NCBI RefSeq assembly: GCF_963576675.1
Contig: NC_088915.1
Location: 3,353,001-3,417,000, forward strand
DNA from: Euphorbia lathyris
Lineage: Eukaryota > Streptophyta > Magnoliopsida > Malpighiales > Euphorbiaceae
Reading direction: 5' to 3'
DNA length: 64,000 nt
The notes beneath the pieces are model-generated. The model had not been told where the DNA came from. It saw only the letters and a program-made list of their open reading frames with translations, and made no database searches. Of this stretch, positions 22,250 to 34,384 are shown piece after piece. Each line of letters opens with the position of its first letter. Positions within the stretch are counted from its first letter, which is position 1. The translations under genes and the position numbers were made by a program.

Positions 22250-24950
22250 TCTGAAACTAAATCTAAAAATAAGTTTTCTTTGGTGCTGTCAGTATCCCAT
22301 TGTTTCTAGAAGAACAGTTTGATTGAGTCCAACCCGTGGAAATCTAGAGTTAAGAAAGAGTGGATCTAGTGGCAGGAAAAAAACATATCTTATCCCTAAT
22401 TTTCTTTAATCTGGCGACGAAGTTATAGGAAAGCTTAAACTACTCTTAGTTAGCTAATAATGGAATTCGAGGGCAAACTCCAAATATGAGAAACTCCAAA
22501 TAATCATTTGGAATTGGAAATTGAACATCACTGGGTGCACATGTCTAGAATAACATATTCATTTACTAATTTAGAACAAAATTAGTTTCATTGCATACAT
22601 TGAGCAATGCTTAAATAATCTCGTCTCTAACTTGTAGAGTTTGATAAATTTCAGACGAGGAAAATGAACTACTTATGAAGAAACCAAGCTCAACTCCGTA
22701 GGAACACTTCCTCAAAAATGTAAGGAGGACCATAGAGTGATGGTTATGAACCCATACAAAAGCATCTTCAAGATTAATAACCTTTATAACCCTATGTGCA
22801 AAAAATTTATTAGCAGAAACATATGCTTGCCACAACAACTTGTCAAAACCATCACCCTTGTGAATGCACATAGTGATTGGACATTAAAGCTGGATGACAT
22901 CAATTTCTTCTTGCAGCAAAGTCACAAAAATATTCAGATCTATTATTAAATGAATGAAATTACAACAAAGATAATTGTCTGATGAAATTTAGATAATATT
23001 CAGATCAAGCATCACCAGCATAGTCTCATCATATAACAAACAATCTTGATTTGCATCAAAAAACTTATCATAACAAAAAAAGCATAAACAAACTTGTGGT
23101 TTCAATTTCAAGTAATCATATCATCCTGACACATCAGATAGCTAGGTTATATAGAAAAACACACCAGAGAGCAACATCTAATAACAAAAATTAGCATATC
23201 CAGTTTAAAACAAACATATAGGGTTTCAAATAATCATATCATATCATCATAGAACACATCAGACAGCTTATGTAAGCCACTCATAAGCAAACACATTTAA
23301 CAATAAATCTATTGAAATCACAATTACAATCCTCAAATTCTCACCTTTTGGCATAATCATTTTAAAAAAACAACTATAGTAAACAAGTAATTAAAGAAAG
23401 TTTAATAATGAGACACCATTTGTAAACACATATAATAAGATAGGGTAGCGGCAAAACTCATTATATCTTCAGAATTGCCATTAAAACATAAAACTCATTA
23501 TATCTTCAGAATTGTAAGCAGTCATTTGATTTGTTAAGCAAGATAGTTTCCTGCAAAAAACAAAAAAAGATAGGATCAAAATACATATGGATTGGTGAGC
23601 AACAAAAAAAAATACATAAAGAAGTTACAATTGCTCAATTCACCTGTAAACAAACACAACCCTTTTTTGCTAATAATATTTTAGCAGATAAAGGTATGGA
23701 GGTTATTAATCCGGAAGATGATTTTGTAGGGTTCATAACCATCACTTGATGCTCCTCCCTTCTTTCTTGAGGAAGGGTTTCTACCGAATTAAGCTTGATT
23801 CTCATTGGAAATTTATCCGGCCAAGGAGCAGTTAGAGATGAGATCCTAAAAGCATTATTGAATGCTAACTTGATAGAGAAGATTAACCCTAATTCTAACC
23901 ATTGATTTCTATAGATTTGATTACGCCACTTTCTGGAGAAGATAAACCCTAATCCTAACCGTGTCCATAATTGATATAAGGGCTATCTGCTATTCAGATC
24001 TCAAAGAGGAGATATCTATGAACATTGGGTAACCCTAATTGCTATTGGGCGATTGAGAAGAGCAAAGGTGTAAGTCCAGTTATATAGGTGATGTCATCCC
24101 CTCTTACTGTCAAACCTCACCTACTCTCTAAAGTTTTAAAGTTTTAAATTACACCCCCTATTTTTGTCCAATTTCATTTAATAACTTCTATCTTTATATG
24201 TTAGTGGCTAAATATGCACTTTGATTGAAGCGTTATGGTTAAATTTGACCCTTATCCCAATAAAAAAATGTACAAAAACTTACAACATAAATATCACATG
24301 TTGCAATTATTGAGTTTGTATTGTGATCATGTGGTGTCAATTTCGATTTAGTGTCAAAATGATTAAACCGTAGTCCAACCCAAAAAATTTCATATCAATC
24401 TCGTATTAACCTAATCAGGATAGTATCGATTACGTGTGGTGTTGTCGAGTTATATTTAATTTTAATTTGGATCAAATTTATTTTTAGGAAAACCTCACTT
24501 TTAATCTTCAGGTTATTGGGATTCTCCATCTCATTTTATAAAATGACTTAATTTTTATCCTTACCGTCAAATATTGGTTCAATTTTATCATTTTCTAATA
24601 AATTCCGTGGGAACGTTTTATTCGAAATTATTTTGAAAATGATAAAATTAAATCAAATTTTCTATTATCAAAATAAAAATCACAAAAAAAATATGAATGG
24701 ACAAAATTAACTTGTTTTATAAGATAAGGACAAAATCATTATTTTTTTCAACGACTTTGGAAGGAGTTAGGCTTATAAGTACTTAATGGAGAAAAATAAT
24801 GGATTAAACAAAATAAAATCACATGATATGCATACTATGTTTGTGCTCGATTTTTGAAAGGATATTGCAATTAAAAAAGTTATTAAAATTTATTAATTAT
24901 AAGATTAAGTAGATTGATTTGTCTGAAACTAAATCTAAAAATAAGATTTC
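22250..24950 (-). repeat. promoter-bearing repeat unit U-c, internally deleted
   Basis: The promoter is at 24,080-24,096, leader and body 22,950-24,080, ORF segment 22,611-22,871, tail to 22,250. About 1.7 kb of body present in U-e is missing at ~22,918, where the ORF leader joins AGTCACAAAAATATTCAG. The upstream part has lost most of its foldback MITE (only 24,200-24,260 remains). Confidence 0.7.
22611..22871 (-). CDS. conserved 86-codon ORF, copy 2
   Basis: Same frame as at 16,569-16,829, beginning MCIHKGDGFDKLLWQAYVSA. Changes among the three copies are substitutions only (for example D/G/S after the first Lys and EDD/EDA), with no stop or indel. Confidence 0.4.
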   Translation of the reverse strand: MCIHKGDGFDKLLWQAYVSANKFFAHRVIKVINLEDAFVWVHNHHSMVLLTFLRKCSYGVELGFFISSSFSSSEIYQTLQVRDEII

Positions 24951-25311
24951 TTTGGTGTTGTCAGTATCCCATTGTTTCTAGAAGAACAGCTTGATTGAGT
25001 CCCACCCGTGGAAATCTAGAGTTAAGAAAGGTTGGAGCCAGTGGTAGGAAAAAAACATATCTTATCCCTAATTTTCTTTAATCTGGCGACGAAGTTATAC
25101 GGAAGCTTAAACTACTCTTAGTTGGCTAGTAATGGAATTCGAGGGCAAACTCCAAATATGATAAACTCCAAATAATCATTTCGAATTGGAAATTGAACAT
25201 CACTGGGTGCACATGTCTAGAACAACATATTCATTTACTAATTTAGAACAAAATTAGTTTCATTGCATCAAACTCTAACTTTAAAACACAAAAACCATTC
25301 CATTAATTATA
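24950..25311 (-). repeat. 3' tail of split repeat unit U-d
   Basis: Matches unit tails at 16,200-16,550 and 44,640-45,000 and stops at TTAATTATATC, immediately before foreign gag sequence. The body of this unit resumes at 41,695, so U-d is split by the 16.4 kb nested cluster and has lost ~1.4 kb, including the ORF. Confidence 0.7.
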
Positions 25312-25946
25312 TCAGTGCCTTTTGAGTCCATCCTTGTACTCGGTTCTTGAGGCGTTCAAACTCTTTTTGGTATTCGTGCAAGGACCCTATCTGCTTCACC
25401 CTGGATAAAGCTTCATCAAAATCCTCACAATTCGTTGGACCAAACCTGGCCCACAACTCCTCCAAAAAAAATGGCCCATGATATCTCCATGCTCTCTTCT
25501 TTGTACGTTCTTTTTAGAGACTGCCAGCATTCACTAGCTTTACCCTCTAGGTGAAACGATGCTAATGATACCTTTTGAGCCTCGGTGGTCAGTTGGTAGT
25601 CAAAGAATTGTTCGACTCGTGTACACCAGACAGTCGGATCCTCCCCAACAAACCTAGGAAATTTGAGTTTGGCTAGTTGTGAAGAAAACATCGGTTTTCC
25701 TCCTCTAAAAGTCTTCTTGTTTTCCTCCTGACCCGTCACGTGTCGATTTTCAGAGTGCTTGGAATTGTTGCTACCTTCACCAGTATGATTTGGCCCATTT
25801 GGCCCATACGATCCTGACATCTTGCTGATGGCTTCTTCAATCTTAGTCATCTTGTCTGCAATTCCCAATTCTATTTTGGTCAAACTGTCATGAAGACTAC
25901 CGATTTCTTTCTCTAAATTCTCTATTCTCTCTTTGTTGCTCGCCAT
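25312..25946 (-). pseudogene. gag: Ty3/gypsy-type gag fragment
   Basis: From 25,946 down the frame reads MASNKERIENLEKEIGSLHD, a coiled-coil start, then LAKLKFPRFVGEDPTVWCTR and LEGKASECWQSLKRT, the retrotransposon gag core (RVEQFFDY). The frame fails after about 25,470 and the sequence ends abruptly at 25,312 against repeat-unit DNA. Minus-strand TTGGTATCAAAGC precedes the start as the primer site. Only LTR, primer site and partial gag remain. Confidence 0.85.
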
Positions 25947-25968
25947 GAAAACCTCGCTTTGATACCAA

Positions 25969-26173
25969 TGTTAGGTCCCAATCAGGAGATGATTTTCAAT
26001 CAATGAAATTGAGTTCTATTTCGGGTAAGAACAAACCACAATAAGAAGTTTATAATTCAAAATTCAGATATCCTCTCTAGAAAAGCCCAGGGGATTAAAT
26101 ACAATAATTTGCAACCCACTTCCTAATATCCTAGCCTATTTTTACGATACTAGTGGTTTCCCACTTGAGACCA
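25969..26173 (-). repeat. LTR of the gypsy gag fragment
   Basis: On plus it begins TGTTAGGTCCCAATC directly after the primer site and may end ...TTGAGACCA at 26,173, just before LINE sequence. The outer end is uncertain because the partner LTR is absent. Confidence 0.55.
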
Positions 26174-26518
26174 GTTCTTTATTTATCTGTTCTTTATTTC
26201 CCAAGGCACCACCGAAGAGCGTTGGCGGAGCAAGTAAACCACCATGCTTGAATCTGATTCGATCCATAAATGAAACCATTGTTTCTCTCAAGCTATCTCA
26301 ATGGCGAAAATAACAGCTCTTAGTTCTGCAAGGTGTGCAAAGCTGTCTGGTATCGGAAAAGCAAAACACCCTCGAGCAAAGCCTATCCCATTTCTAAAAA
26401 TCCCCCCTGCACCCGTTGGACCCGGCGCGCCTTCAGCAGACCCATCGGTTTCACTTTAATCCATTCCGGACCTGGCGGAATCTAGCGCACCAGTTTATAA
26501 TCCGGAGCAGGCGGCGGA
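26174..26518 (-). pseudogene. LINE ORF2 RNase H, left half of the split LINE
   Basis: The minus strand encodes PAPDYKLVR, IPPGPEW, then a displaced TDGSAEG, HLAELRAVIFAIEIA and SSVVPWEIKN, the L1-type RNase H domain. One missing base puts the catalytic TDG out of frame, and other stops follow. It continues the ORF at 40,020-41,690: removing the array plus one GCGGA copy joins ARSRP to PPAPDYKLVR in frame. Confidence 0.85.
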
Positions 26519-26993
26519 TGATAGGGGTCAAAAAAAACCCTATCTTTGGGTACGATTTTAGGACGGTTTTTAACGTTATTTCATGAATAAGAGAGCAATT
26601 CTCGCATTTATATGCTTTTGTGTGAGTTAGTTATAAATTGGAAATGTTTTATTTACTTTTCGTTGTTTAGGCTCGTTTTCTGGCTATTTTAGGCAAATAT
26701 GGCCAAAATATCATGTGCGTTAAAATTCCATTACCTTTTATAGCTACTTGATCCGCCAAAAGTCGCACCAAACGGAGTGTTTACTAGAAATAAGCGATTG
26801 GCGAGTCAATTTAGCATCGGGACTAATGTTATTTGGAGTTTCCGTGCATGTGCAGGCTAAAACAGGAACGAGCATTTTGGGGCATCCAACAGTCGCGCAA
26901 GGAGTTCTGGGCAATCCCGCTCATCGAAATGGCCTTTTTGGGGCTAGATCGGCGAGCTGGCACTGCCAGCCTATCGAGCAAGCCCTTAAGGGG

Positions 26994-27080
26994 CCAGCTC
27001 TGCCGAGCTGACCCCTGGAGGCTAGCTCGGCCGAGCTGACCCCTGGAGGCTAGCTCGGCCGAGCTGACCCCTGGAGGCCA
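26994..27080. repeat. 28 bp GC-rich minisatellite in the LTR unit
   Basis: About three units of CTAGCTCGGCCGAGCTGACC followed by CCTGGAGG, in a longer region of GAGCTGGCC/GGCCAGCTC palindromes. The corresponding regions of units 2 (33,800-33,965) and 3 (38,697-38,830) have fewer, rearranged copies. Confidence 0.8.
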
Positions 27081-27396
27081 GCTCGCCGAGCAAGCCCTTA
27101 GGGGCCTGCTCGGGCGAGCTGGTATGGCCAACTCGCGTCGAGCTGGCCTTCGTAGGCCAGCTCAGCGAGCTGCCCTGCGGGAATCAATCAAAAGACTGAT
27201 TCCCGGCCCCACGAAGACACGATTGACCCCACGACTTCCCACCTGTAAAAGGATACAAATTAGGTCAAAAAGAGGACCCGAACCACTTCTATAAATAGAA
27301 ATTTCCAATTGTAAATTAGACATCTTTCATTATTGTAAATTACCTTAGCTTTTCACCCTTGAAGAATCCTCTCCACCTCCTCCATTGAAGAAGCTC

Positions 27397-27865
27397 TGAT
27401 GAAGTGGAGCGGGCCTTAAACTATTTGGAGAAAACGGACCCGAAACTGAAATTTTGAAGATAAAACGGGTTGTTGAAATTTAGCGATTTCGGACCCTAAT
27501 TTTGTTGGATTCGGCCCATTGAATCAAACCCATCGGTCTTTAGACCTATGGTGGACGTGTTTTTTAGCCATCCGAGGTCGTTTAGGGCCTCAAATCGGCC
27601 TTTTTGTGTTTTAGCGCACTTTTCTTATTTTGTTGTTTTCCTTTTCCTTTTAGGTTTCGGATTAGGTTTTATTTTGTCAGCCTATATAAAGGCTCGACCT
27701 CCACCTTATGTAAGGTAGTGATCGATTAATAAGAATTTCAGAGTTTATTCTCTTTCTTCCAATTTTCGTTAGTCGTGCGCGATTCAACGATAGTTGACGG
27801 TTTTAAGATTTGTTCGTGCACGAGCAAGTGTTTAGAACGAAAGTCTGTTTATTTCCGCTGCATCA
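27397..27865 (+). repeat. 5' LTR of the CRM-like element
   Basis: 469 bp with a TATATAAA promoter box at 27,683-27,690. Most differences from the 3' LTR cluster in a ~19 bp patch near 27,535-27,555. Confidence 0.92.
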
Positions 27866-27895
27866 GTTGGTATCAGAGCCTAAACCGTTATCGTC

Positions 27896-30142
27896 ATGCC
27901 GCCCAAAAGAAGAGTGGTGGATGAGATTAACGCGCGAGAGGATCAACAACAGCTAGAACAAAGGATTGGACAGCGGGTTGAGCAAACGATAGGGCAACGA
28001 TTCCAACAGCGATTCGATGACATCGTGGATCAGCTGACACGGAGGTTGGGTGACATGTTCGCAACTCACGGACAACGAAACCCTAATCCGCAGTATCATC
28101 ATCAGCACAGGAATCCGTTCGCTGCTGATTTTGACGAAGAAGGGACTGATGAGGAGTATTATGAAGAAGTCAGGAGGCCTCGTCCACCACGTAATGTGGG
28201 AGACGATAGGCGTTGGGAGGCTGGAATGAGGACGGAGATTCCTGAGTTTCGAGGTTCCCTTCAACCTGAAGAGTTCCTTGATTGGTTGACTACTGTGGAA
28301 GAAATCCTAGAGTTTAAGGGTGTTCCTGAAAAGAAAAGGGTGCCTGTAGTCGCTACTCGGCTCAGAGATAGGGCGATGGCGTGGTGGCAGCAGTTGAAGC
28401 AAACTAGGGTTCGACTGGGCAAATCGAAAATTACAAGTTGGGAGAAGATGAAGAAGCAGTTGCGGGCGACGTTCCTGCCATACAATTACCAGCGTATTAT
28501 GTACCAGAGGTTGCAGAATCTGCGGCAAGGGAGTCGTTCAGTTGATGAATATACGACCGACTTTTACCAGCTCATTGCACGGAACGAGGTACATAAGACA
28601 GAAGATCAATTGGTGGCCAGGTATATTGGTGGTTTGCGAGAACAGATAAGGGAAACCGTCAATATGTTTGATTCCATGTCGGTTTCTGCCGCGCACCAAA
28701 GGGCAGTCCAACTGGAAAAGAGGCGTGTTAGCGGGTTCGGGCAGTCTGTCGGGTTCGGGCAGTCTGTAGGAGGAACACGGGAATTTGTTAAAAATTCAGC
28801 CCCTACAACAGCAGCGGCACCTAGTGCTAACAGAAGAAGTGCACCCAGCAGTAGCTCTATGAAGTGTTTCTCATGCAGTGAGGTTGGGCATAGACAGGCT
28901 GGCTGTCGAAAGGCAGGAAAGAGAGTGATGTTTGCTGATACAGAAGGAGAGGAGAATGTCCATTATCGAGAAATTGATGGAGAACCTGTCTTTGATGATG
29001 AGGAGCCTGTAGATGAAGAGATCGTGATAGGAGATGTTGGGACTTCGCTGGTTGTAAGGCGATCGTGCTTCACGCCCCGAGCTGTGGAGGAACGGTGGCT
29101 ACGAAATAATATATTTCAGTCCACTTGCACTATTAAGGGGAAGGTGTGTAAGTTTATTATTGATTCTGGAAGCTGTGAGAATATCATCTCAACAGAGGCA
29201 GTTAAGAAGTTGGAACTAGTACCCGAGAAACATCCTGCACTATACAAGTTGGCCTGGTTGAAGCAGGGAGGTGAGTTGACTGTGACCAAACGAGTTTTGG
29301 TATCTTTTTCTGTGGGAACTAGATATAAAGATGAGGCGTGGTGTGATATGGTACCCATGGATGCGTGCCATCTCCTATTGGGGAGACCGTGGCAGTTTGA
29401 CCGGATCGCGTTCCACAATGGTAGGGCCAATACTTACAGTTTTGTTTTCAATGGTGCTAAAATTGTGTTGGTACCTACGAAGGAGGAAGTCAGTAAAGCA
29501 GCGCCCAACGGAAGCGTCTTATTGGTGAATCGGGTACAACTGGAGGAAGAGCTTCGGGATACTGAGGTGGTGTACTTGTTGATGGGTAAGCGAGCAGATC
29601 AAGAAGGGGTGATCCCAGACGAAGTTAAGCCATTGCTGTCAGAATTTCATGATCTGTTCCTAGAAGAATTGCCCAATGGTTTACCACCCATGCGGGAAAT
29701 TCAACACCAGATTGATCTTGAGCCAGGGGCTGCATTACCCAACCGTCCACATTACAGGATGAGTCCGGGCGAGCATGAAGAGTTGAGGAGACAGGTAGAG
29801 GAGTTGCTAGCAAAGGGGTACATTAGAGAGAGTTTGAGCCCTTGTGCAGTACCAGCCCTATTGATTCCAAAAAAAGATGGCACTTGGAGAATGTGCGTGG
29901 ATAGTAGAGCTATCAATAAAATCACGATCAGGTACCGTTTTCCTATCCCTCGCTTAGATGACCTGTTGGATCAGTTGAGTGGAGCTATTGTGTTTACAAA
30001 GCTGGATTTGAAGAGTGGGTACCATCAGATTCGTATTCGGGATGGAGATGAGTGGAAAACAGCTTTCAAAACACGCGAAGGGCTTTATGAGTGGCTGGTG
30101 ATGCCATTCGGATTGTCAAATGCTCCTAGCACTTTCATGTGA
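27896..30142 (+). CDS. gag-pol: gag-pol part 1: gag, protease, RT start
   Basis: 748 codons starting [10 protein letters not shown], 30 bases after the LTR and just past the primer site. The gag core is at residues ~115-250 ([44 protein letters not shown]), a CCHC knuckle [14 protein letters not shown] at 324-337, aspartic protease DSG at 423-425 ([12 protein letters not shown]), and RT from ~605 with [10 protein letters not shown] and [13 protein letters not shown]. It ends at TGA (30,140-30,142), in frame with the next ORF. The stop fits a C-to-T change of an Arg codon (CGA). Without it the polyprotein would have about 1,472 residues. Confidence 0.93.
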   Translation: MPPKRRVVDEINAREDQQQLEQRIGQRVEQTIGQRFQQRFDDIVDQLTRRLGDMFATHGQRNPNPQYHHQHRNPFAADFDEEGTDEEYYEEVRRPRPPRNVGDDRRWEAGMRTEIPEFRGSLQPEEFLDWLTTVEEILEFKGVPEKKRVPVVATRLRDRAMAWWQQLKQTRVRLGKSKITSWEKMKKQLRATFLPYNYQRIMYQRLQNLRQGSRSVDEYTTDFYQLIARNEVHKTEDQLVARYIGGLREQIRETVNMFDSMSVSAAHQRAVQLEKRRVSGFGQSVGFGQSVGGTREFVKNSAPTTAAAPSANRRSAPSSSSMKCFSCSEVGHRQAGCRKAGKRVMFADTEGEENVHYREIDGEPVFDDEEPVDEEIVIGDVGTSLVVRRSCFTPRAVEERWLRNNIFQSTCTIKGKVCKFIIDSGSCENIISTEAVKKLELVPEKHPALYKLAWLKQGGELTVTKRVLVSFSVGTRYKDEAWCDMVPMDACHLLLGRPWQFDRIAFHNGRANTYSFVFNGAKIVLVPTKEEVSKAAPNGSVLLVNRVQLEEELRDTEVVYLLMGKRADQEGVIPDEVKPLLSEFHDLFLEELPNGLPPMREIQHQIDLEPGAALPNRPHYRMSPGEHEELRRQVEELLAKGYIRESLSPCAVPALLIPKKDGTWRMCVDSRAINKITIRYRFPIPRLDDLLDQLSGAIVFTKLDLKSGYHQIRIRDGDEWKTAFKTREGLYEWLVMPFGLSNAPSTFM

Positions 30143-30145
30143 GTT

Positions 30146-32314
30146 ATGAACCAGGTCTTGAGACCTTTTATTGGTACTAGTGTTGTCGTTTATTTTGATG
30201 ACATTCTGATTTACAGTAAAAATCCCATTGAACATTTGGCTATCTTGAGGGAGGTTCTCACTGTTTTGAGAAGAGAGCAGTTTATTGCTGCTGTCAAAAA
30301 GTGTGTTTTCATGTCAACCAGGGTGCTGTTTCTTAGTTATGTTGTTTCAGATGTGGGTTTGCAGGTAGATGGGTCCAAAATTGAGGCTGTCAGACACTGG
30401 CCCCGCCCTAATACTATTACTGAAGTTCGAAGCTTTCATGGGCTAGCGTCATTTTATCGGCGTTTCATACCTCATTTTAGTAATATCATGGCTCCTATTA
30501 CTGATTGTATGAAGCAGAGCGGGAAGTTTGTGTGGACCAACGAGGCGGAATCAACTTTTGAACTTATCAAGGATCGCCTTACTTCGGCCCCAATTCTTGT
30601 CCTTCCTAATTTTCAGCAGCCTTTTGAGCTTCATTCTGATGCTTCCAAGATGGGAATTGGAGCTGTACTCAGCCAGAATAATAGGCCAGTGGCGTATTTC
30701 AGTGAGAAGCTGTCGGGAGCGAAACTGCGGTACAGTACTTATGATGTTGACTTTTACGCAGTTGTGCAGGCCATTAAGCATTGGCGGCATTACTTGTTCC
30801 AGCGGGAGTTTGTATTATTCACTGACCATGAAGCATTGAAGCATTTGCATAGTCAAGACAAAGTTTCAGCCAGACATGCGAGATGGGTTGCGTATCTGCA
30901 ACCGTTCACCTTTGTTCTAAAACATAAATCTGGGGTTGCCAACAAGATGGCAGATGCATTGAGTAGGAGAAGAGGGTTGCTCAGCAAATTGTCGGTTGAG
31001 GTATTTGGATTCGACTCTTTCGCTGAATTGTATGATACTGACCCATATTTTGCTGGTGTTTTGGCAAAAGTACGAGCTGGAGAGCGTACAGGTTACCACC
31101 TTCAAGATGGTTTTCTGTTCAAAGGCAACCAGTTGTGTGTTCCTGATTGTAGTTGGCGGTTAAAAATTATTGAAGAGCTGCACGGAGAAGGTCATGTGGG
31201 CCGGGATCGTACCTTGCAGTTGGTTCAGGCCAATTACTTCTGGCCTTCTATCAGGAAAGAAGTGGAGAAATTGGTACAAAGGTGTCGCGTGTGTCAAGTT
31301 TCGAAGGGAACAGCTACTAATGCAGGATTGTATCGTCCACTTCCTGTTCCTACACAGCCGTGGACAGACATCAGTATGGACTTCGTGTTGGGGTTACCGC
31401 GTACACAACGGGGTAATGATTCTATTTTTGTTGTGGTGGATCGTTTTTCTAAAATGGTACACTTTATTCCTTGTAAAAAAACAACTGATGCTGTTCAAGT
31501 AGCTCAATTATTCTTCCGAGAGGTTTACAAGCTGCACGGCTTGCCAGCATCCATTGTGTCTGACCGGGACACTCGATTTGTTAGTCACTTTTGGCGGAGT
31601 TTGTGGAAAATGGTCAATACGCAATTGAATTTTAGTAGTGCCTACCATCCTCAAACTGATGGGCAGACTGAAGTTGTGAATCGGTCCTTAGGCAATCTGT
31701 TGCGTTGTTTGATTGGTGATAAGGCTAAGACTTGGGATGTAGTGTTGAGCAAAGCTGAGTTTGCACACAACCATGCTGTTAATCGCAGTACGGGTTTCAG
31801 CCCTTTTGCTGTGGTTTATTCTGTTGTTCCTCGAAGCCCACTGGATTTGGTGTCATTGCCAGATGAGACACGCGTGCATGGGAAGGCAGAAAGTTTTGTG
31901 AACAGCTTGGTGGAAGTACATAAGCAAGTTCATGATAATCTTGTGACGGCAGCAAGCAATTACAAGAAACATGCGGATACGAAGCGCCGCCACGTAGAAT
32001 TTGAAGTTGGGGATTTTGTTTGGGCTGTTTTGACTAAGGAAAGATACTCCGTGGGAGATTATAACAAGTTGTCTGCTAAGAAGATAGGGCATTTGGAGAT
32101 TGTGGAGAAAATCAACCCAAATGCTTACCGGTTGAAATTGCCTAGTCATATTCGCACCGCAGATGTTTTTAATGTGAAGCACCTAATTCCGTTTTCTGGC
32201 GATTCTTCTGATGATGACAATTCGAGGGCGAATTCTGTTCACCCAGGGGAGAATGATGAAGTGGAGCGGGCCTTAAACTATTTGGAGAAAACGGACCCGA
32301 AACTGAAATTTTGA
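30146..32314 (+). CDS. gag-pol: gag-pol part 2: RT, RNase H, integrase
   Basis: 722 codons in the same frame as part 1. RT active site YFDD at residues 16-19; RNase H with HSDAS at ~163-167; integrase zinc domain H346/H350/C380/C383; DDE catalytic residues D412 (SMDFV), D473 (VSDRD) and E509 (DGQTEV). The C-terminal EIVEKINPNAYRLKLPSHIR corresponds to the GPY/F-type module, with the G of GPY altered to IGHL. The ORF ends in the 3' LTR. No classical chromodomain follows; a short acidic tail does. Translation would need read-through or repair of the upstream stop. Confidence 0.93.
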   Translation: MNQVLRPFIGTSVVVYFDDILIYSKNPIEHLAILREVLTVLRREQFIAAVKKCVFMSTRVLFLSYVVSDVGLQVDGSKIEAVRHWPRPNTITEVRSFHGLASFYRRFIPHFSNIMAPITDCMKQSGKFVWTNEAESTFELIKDRLTSAPILVLPNFQQPFELHSDASKMGIGAVLSQNNRPVAYFSEKLSGAKLRYSTYDVDFYAVVQAIKHWRHYLFQREFVLFTDHEALKHLHSQDKVSARHARWVAYLQPFTFVLKHKSGVANKMADALSRRRGLLSKLSVEVFGFDSFAELYDTDPYFAGVLAKVRAGERTGYHLQDGFLFKGNQLCVPDCSWRLKIIEELHGEGHVGRDRTLQLVQANYFWPSIRKEVEKLVQRCRVCQVSKGTATNAGLYRPLPVPTQPWTDISMDFVLGLPRTQRGNDSIFVVVDRFSKMVHFIPCKKTTDAVQVAQLFFREVYKLHGLPASIVSDRDTRFVSHFWRSLWKMVNTQLNFSSAYHPQTDGQTEVVNRSLGNLLRCLIGDKAKTWDVVLSKAEFAHNHAVNRSTGFSPFAVVYSVVPRSPLDLVSLPDETRVHGKAESFVNSLVEVHKQVHDNLVTAASNYKKHADTKRRHVEFEVGDFVWAVLTKERYSVGDYNKLSAKKIGHLEIVEKINPNAYRLKLPSHIRTADVFNVKHLIPFSGDSSDDDNSRANSVHPGENDEVERALNYLEKTDPKLKF

Positions 32315-32722
32315 AGATAAAACGGGTTGTTGGAATTTAGCGATTTCGGACCCTAATTTTGTTGGATTCGGCCCATTGAATCAAACCCATAGGTCCATGG
32401 ACCAATGGTGGACGTGTTTTTTAGCCATCCGAGGCCGTTTAGGGCCTCAAATCGGCCTTTTTGTGTTTTAGCGCACTTTTCTTATTTTGTTGTTTTCCTT
32501 TTCCTTTTAGGTTTCGGATTAGGTTTTATTTTGTCAGCCTATATAAAGGCTCGACCTCCACCTTATGTAAGGCAGTGATCGATTAATAATAATTTCAGAG
32601 TTTATTCTCTTTCTTCCAATTTTCGTTAGTCGTGCGCGATTCAACGATAGTTGACGGTTTTAAGCTTTGTTCGTGCGCGAGCAAGTGTTTAGAACGAAAG
32701 TCTGTTTATTTTCGCTGCATCA
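32254..32722 (+). repeat. 3' LTR of the CRM-like element
   Basis: 469 bp, preceded by the purine tract. Its first 61 bases also encode the last residues of pol. Confidence 0.92.
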
Positions 32723-33996
32723 AGCTCCGAAGCTCAATCCATTGAGGATTATTCAAGGTCCATCTTTAAGACCTAGGAAGCCGGCTGTAGGGTAGACAGG
32801 TTCCCTGAAAGGGATTTTCTTATCACCTTTTATCTTACCATGTTTGTACCTTTTGATACAGTCTATGAATCCTAGGCTAATTGTATCCTGTGACAATATT
32901 CTTCGCCTTTAATAATATTTTAGCTCTTATTTTGTTCTATGATTATTTGTTTAATCTTTGTCTTACGCTTTATTCAATTGGTTTAACTCATTTAAAAGCC
33001 CCAAAATTTTGTTGGTACATATTGCGAGCAGAATCTGACCTAGTCAGAGCCTAGGAGATTGACGACCTCTTAGTTGATTAAGCCCAAATTGCTGAGCCTT
33101 AGACCTAGTTTCGGCCTTACAAGGGAATCATGCACTAGAGACTTCAGGAGGCTAAGTAGGGTTAATCGTCTTGAATACAAGTGACTTAGATTAGGTTTTT
33201 AATCTATTGACCTAATAATCTATCTTCATTATTATCGTTCATACCATGTTCCTTCGGGTAATTGCAATAGTGAAAGATCACCTAGGAGTAGTTTAACTTA
33301 ATTAGGAGTAGAATAACTTAAGTAGGAGTAGAATAACTTAGGTCGACTCAGTATAACTTAGTTAGGAGTAGCATAATTCAACTCGCAGTAGATTAACATA
33401 ACAAAACAAACTCAAAACCCACACAGCCTAGATAACACCTGAGACCAAGTAGCTCGATACTTGTGGTAAATAAATCCTGTGGATTCGATACCTGGACTTG
33501 TCCAGATTTTATTACTTGATAACGACGTGGTACACTTATCCCTTAGTGAGCCTTCTTAATGGAGGCGCATCAAGTTTTTGGCAAATATGGCCAAAATAGC
33601 ATGTGCATTAAAATTCAATTACCTTTTATAGCTAATTGATCCACCAAAAGTCGCACCAAACAGAGTGTTTACTCGAAATAAGTAATTGGCGGGTCAATTT
33701 AGCCTCGGGACTAATGTAATTTGGAGTTTCCGTGCATGTGCAGGCAAAAACGGGAACGAGTTCTGGGCAATCCCGCTCATCGAAATGGCCTTTTTGGGGC
33801 TAGATCGATGAGCTGGCTATGTCAGCTCGGTCGAGCTGGCCCCTGGAGGCCAGCTCGCTGAGCTGGTTATGCCACCTCGCCGAGCAGGCCCTTAGAGGCC
33901 TGCTCGGGCGAGCTGGAGGCCAGCTCCCGACGAGCTGGCCTATGCAAGGCCAGCTCGGCGAGCTGCCCTGCGGGAATCAGCACTAGTAGAAAAATG

Positions 33997-34290
33997 GCCA
34001 TTTGCATCGACCTATTTGCATCGGCCATTATAAAGTGCGATGCAAAAGGTCCATTTGCATCGGCCCTTTGTTTGGGGCCGATGCAAATGCCATGACATTT
34101 AATATTTGCATCGGCCCCTTAATAGGGACCGATGCAAATAACTGTATTATTTGCATCGGTCCTTTAAAAAAGGCCGATGCAAATATCAATTGAAGTATTT
34201 GCATCGACTGTTTTATAAGGGCCGATGCAAATAACTGTATTATTTGCATAGGTCATTTGCAAGAGACCAATGCAAATAGTCCTAATATAA
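33997..34290. repeat. left subterminal CACTA repeats
   Basis: About six units, mostly paired as a short hairpin TTTGCATCGGCCC...GGGCCGATGCAAA. Such arrays are the known binding sites of CACTA transposases. The same motif fills 37,180-37,440 at the other end. Confidence 0.85.
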
Positions 34291-34384
34291 ATTTTAAGAA
34301 ATTAATAGAACATTGAGGAGGGTATTTGTAATTAATTGGGATCAATTTGTAAAAATAAAAAGTTAACTACAAATTTGGATTTTA

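Larger units (their letters stand above)
27397..32722 (+). mobile_element. near-intact CRM-like Ty3/gypsy retrotransposon
   Basis: 5,326 bp with 469 bp direct LTRs at 27,397-27,865 and 32,254-32,722 (TGATGAAGTGG ... GCTGCATCA), target duplication AGCTC (27,392-27,396; 32,723-32,727), tRNA-iMet primer site at 27,868-27,880 and purine tract CCAGGGGAGAA at 32,243-32,253. The LTRs differ at about a dozen positions by eye. The pol frame runs 61 bases into the 3' LTR, a property known for the centromeric CRM clade. It is inserted in the first LTR-like unit. Confidence 0.92.

Noticed and set aside
26748..27131. Overlapping GC-rich ORFs on both strands
   Set aside because: They result from the GAGCTGGCC minisatellite in the LTR-like unit, which is open in several frames because of its repeat structure.
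30528..30839. Frame-shifted ORFs within the CRM-like pol
   Set aside because: They are alternative frames of a clear pol gene and have no motifs of their own.
34002..34249. ORFs of repeated CIGPL and FASA residues on both strands
   Set aside because: They are translations of the CACTA subterminal DNA repeats, not proteins.
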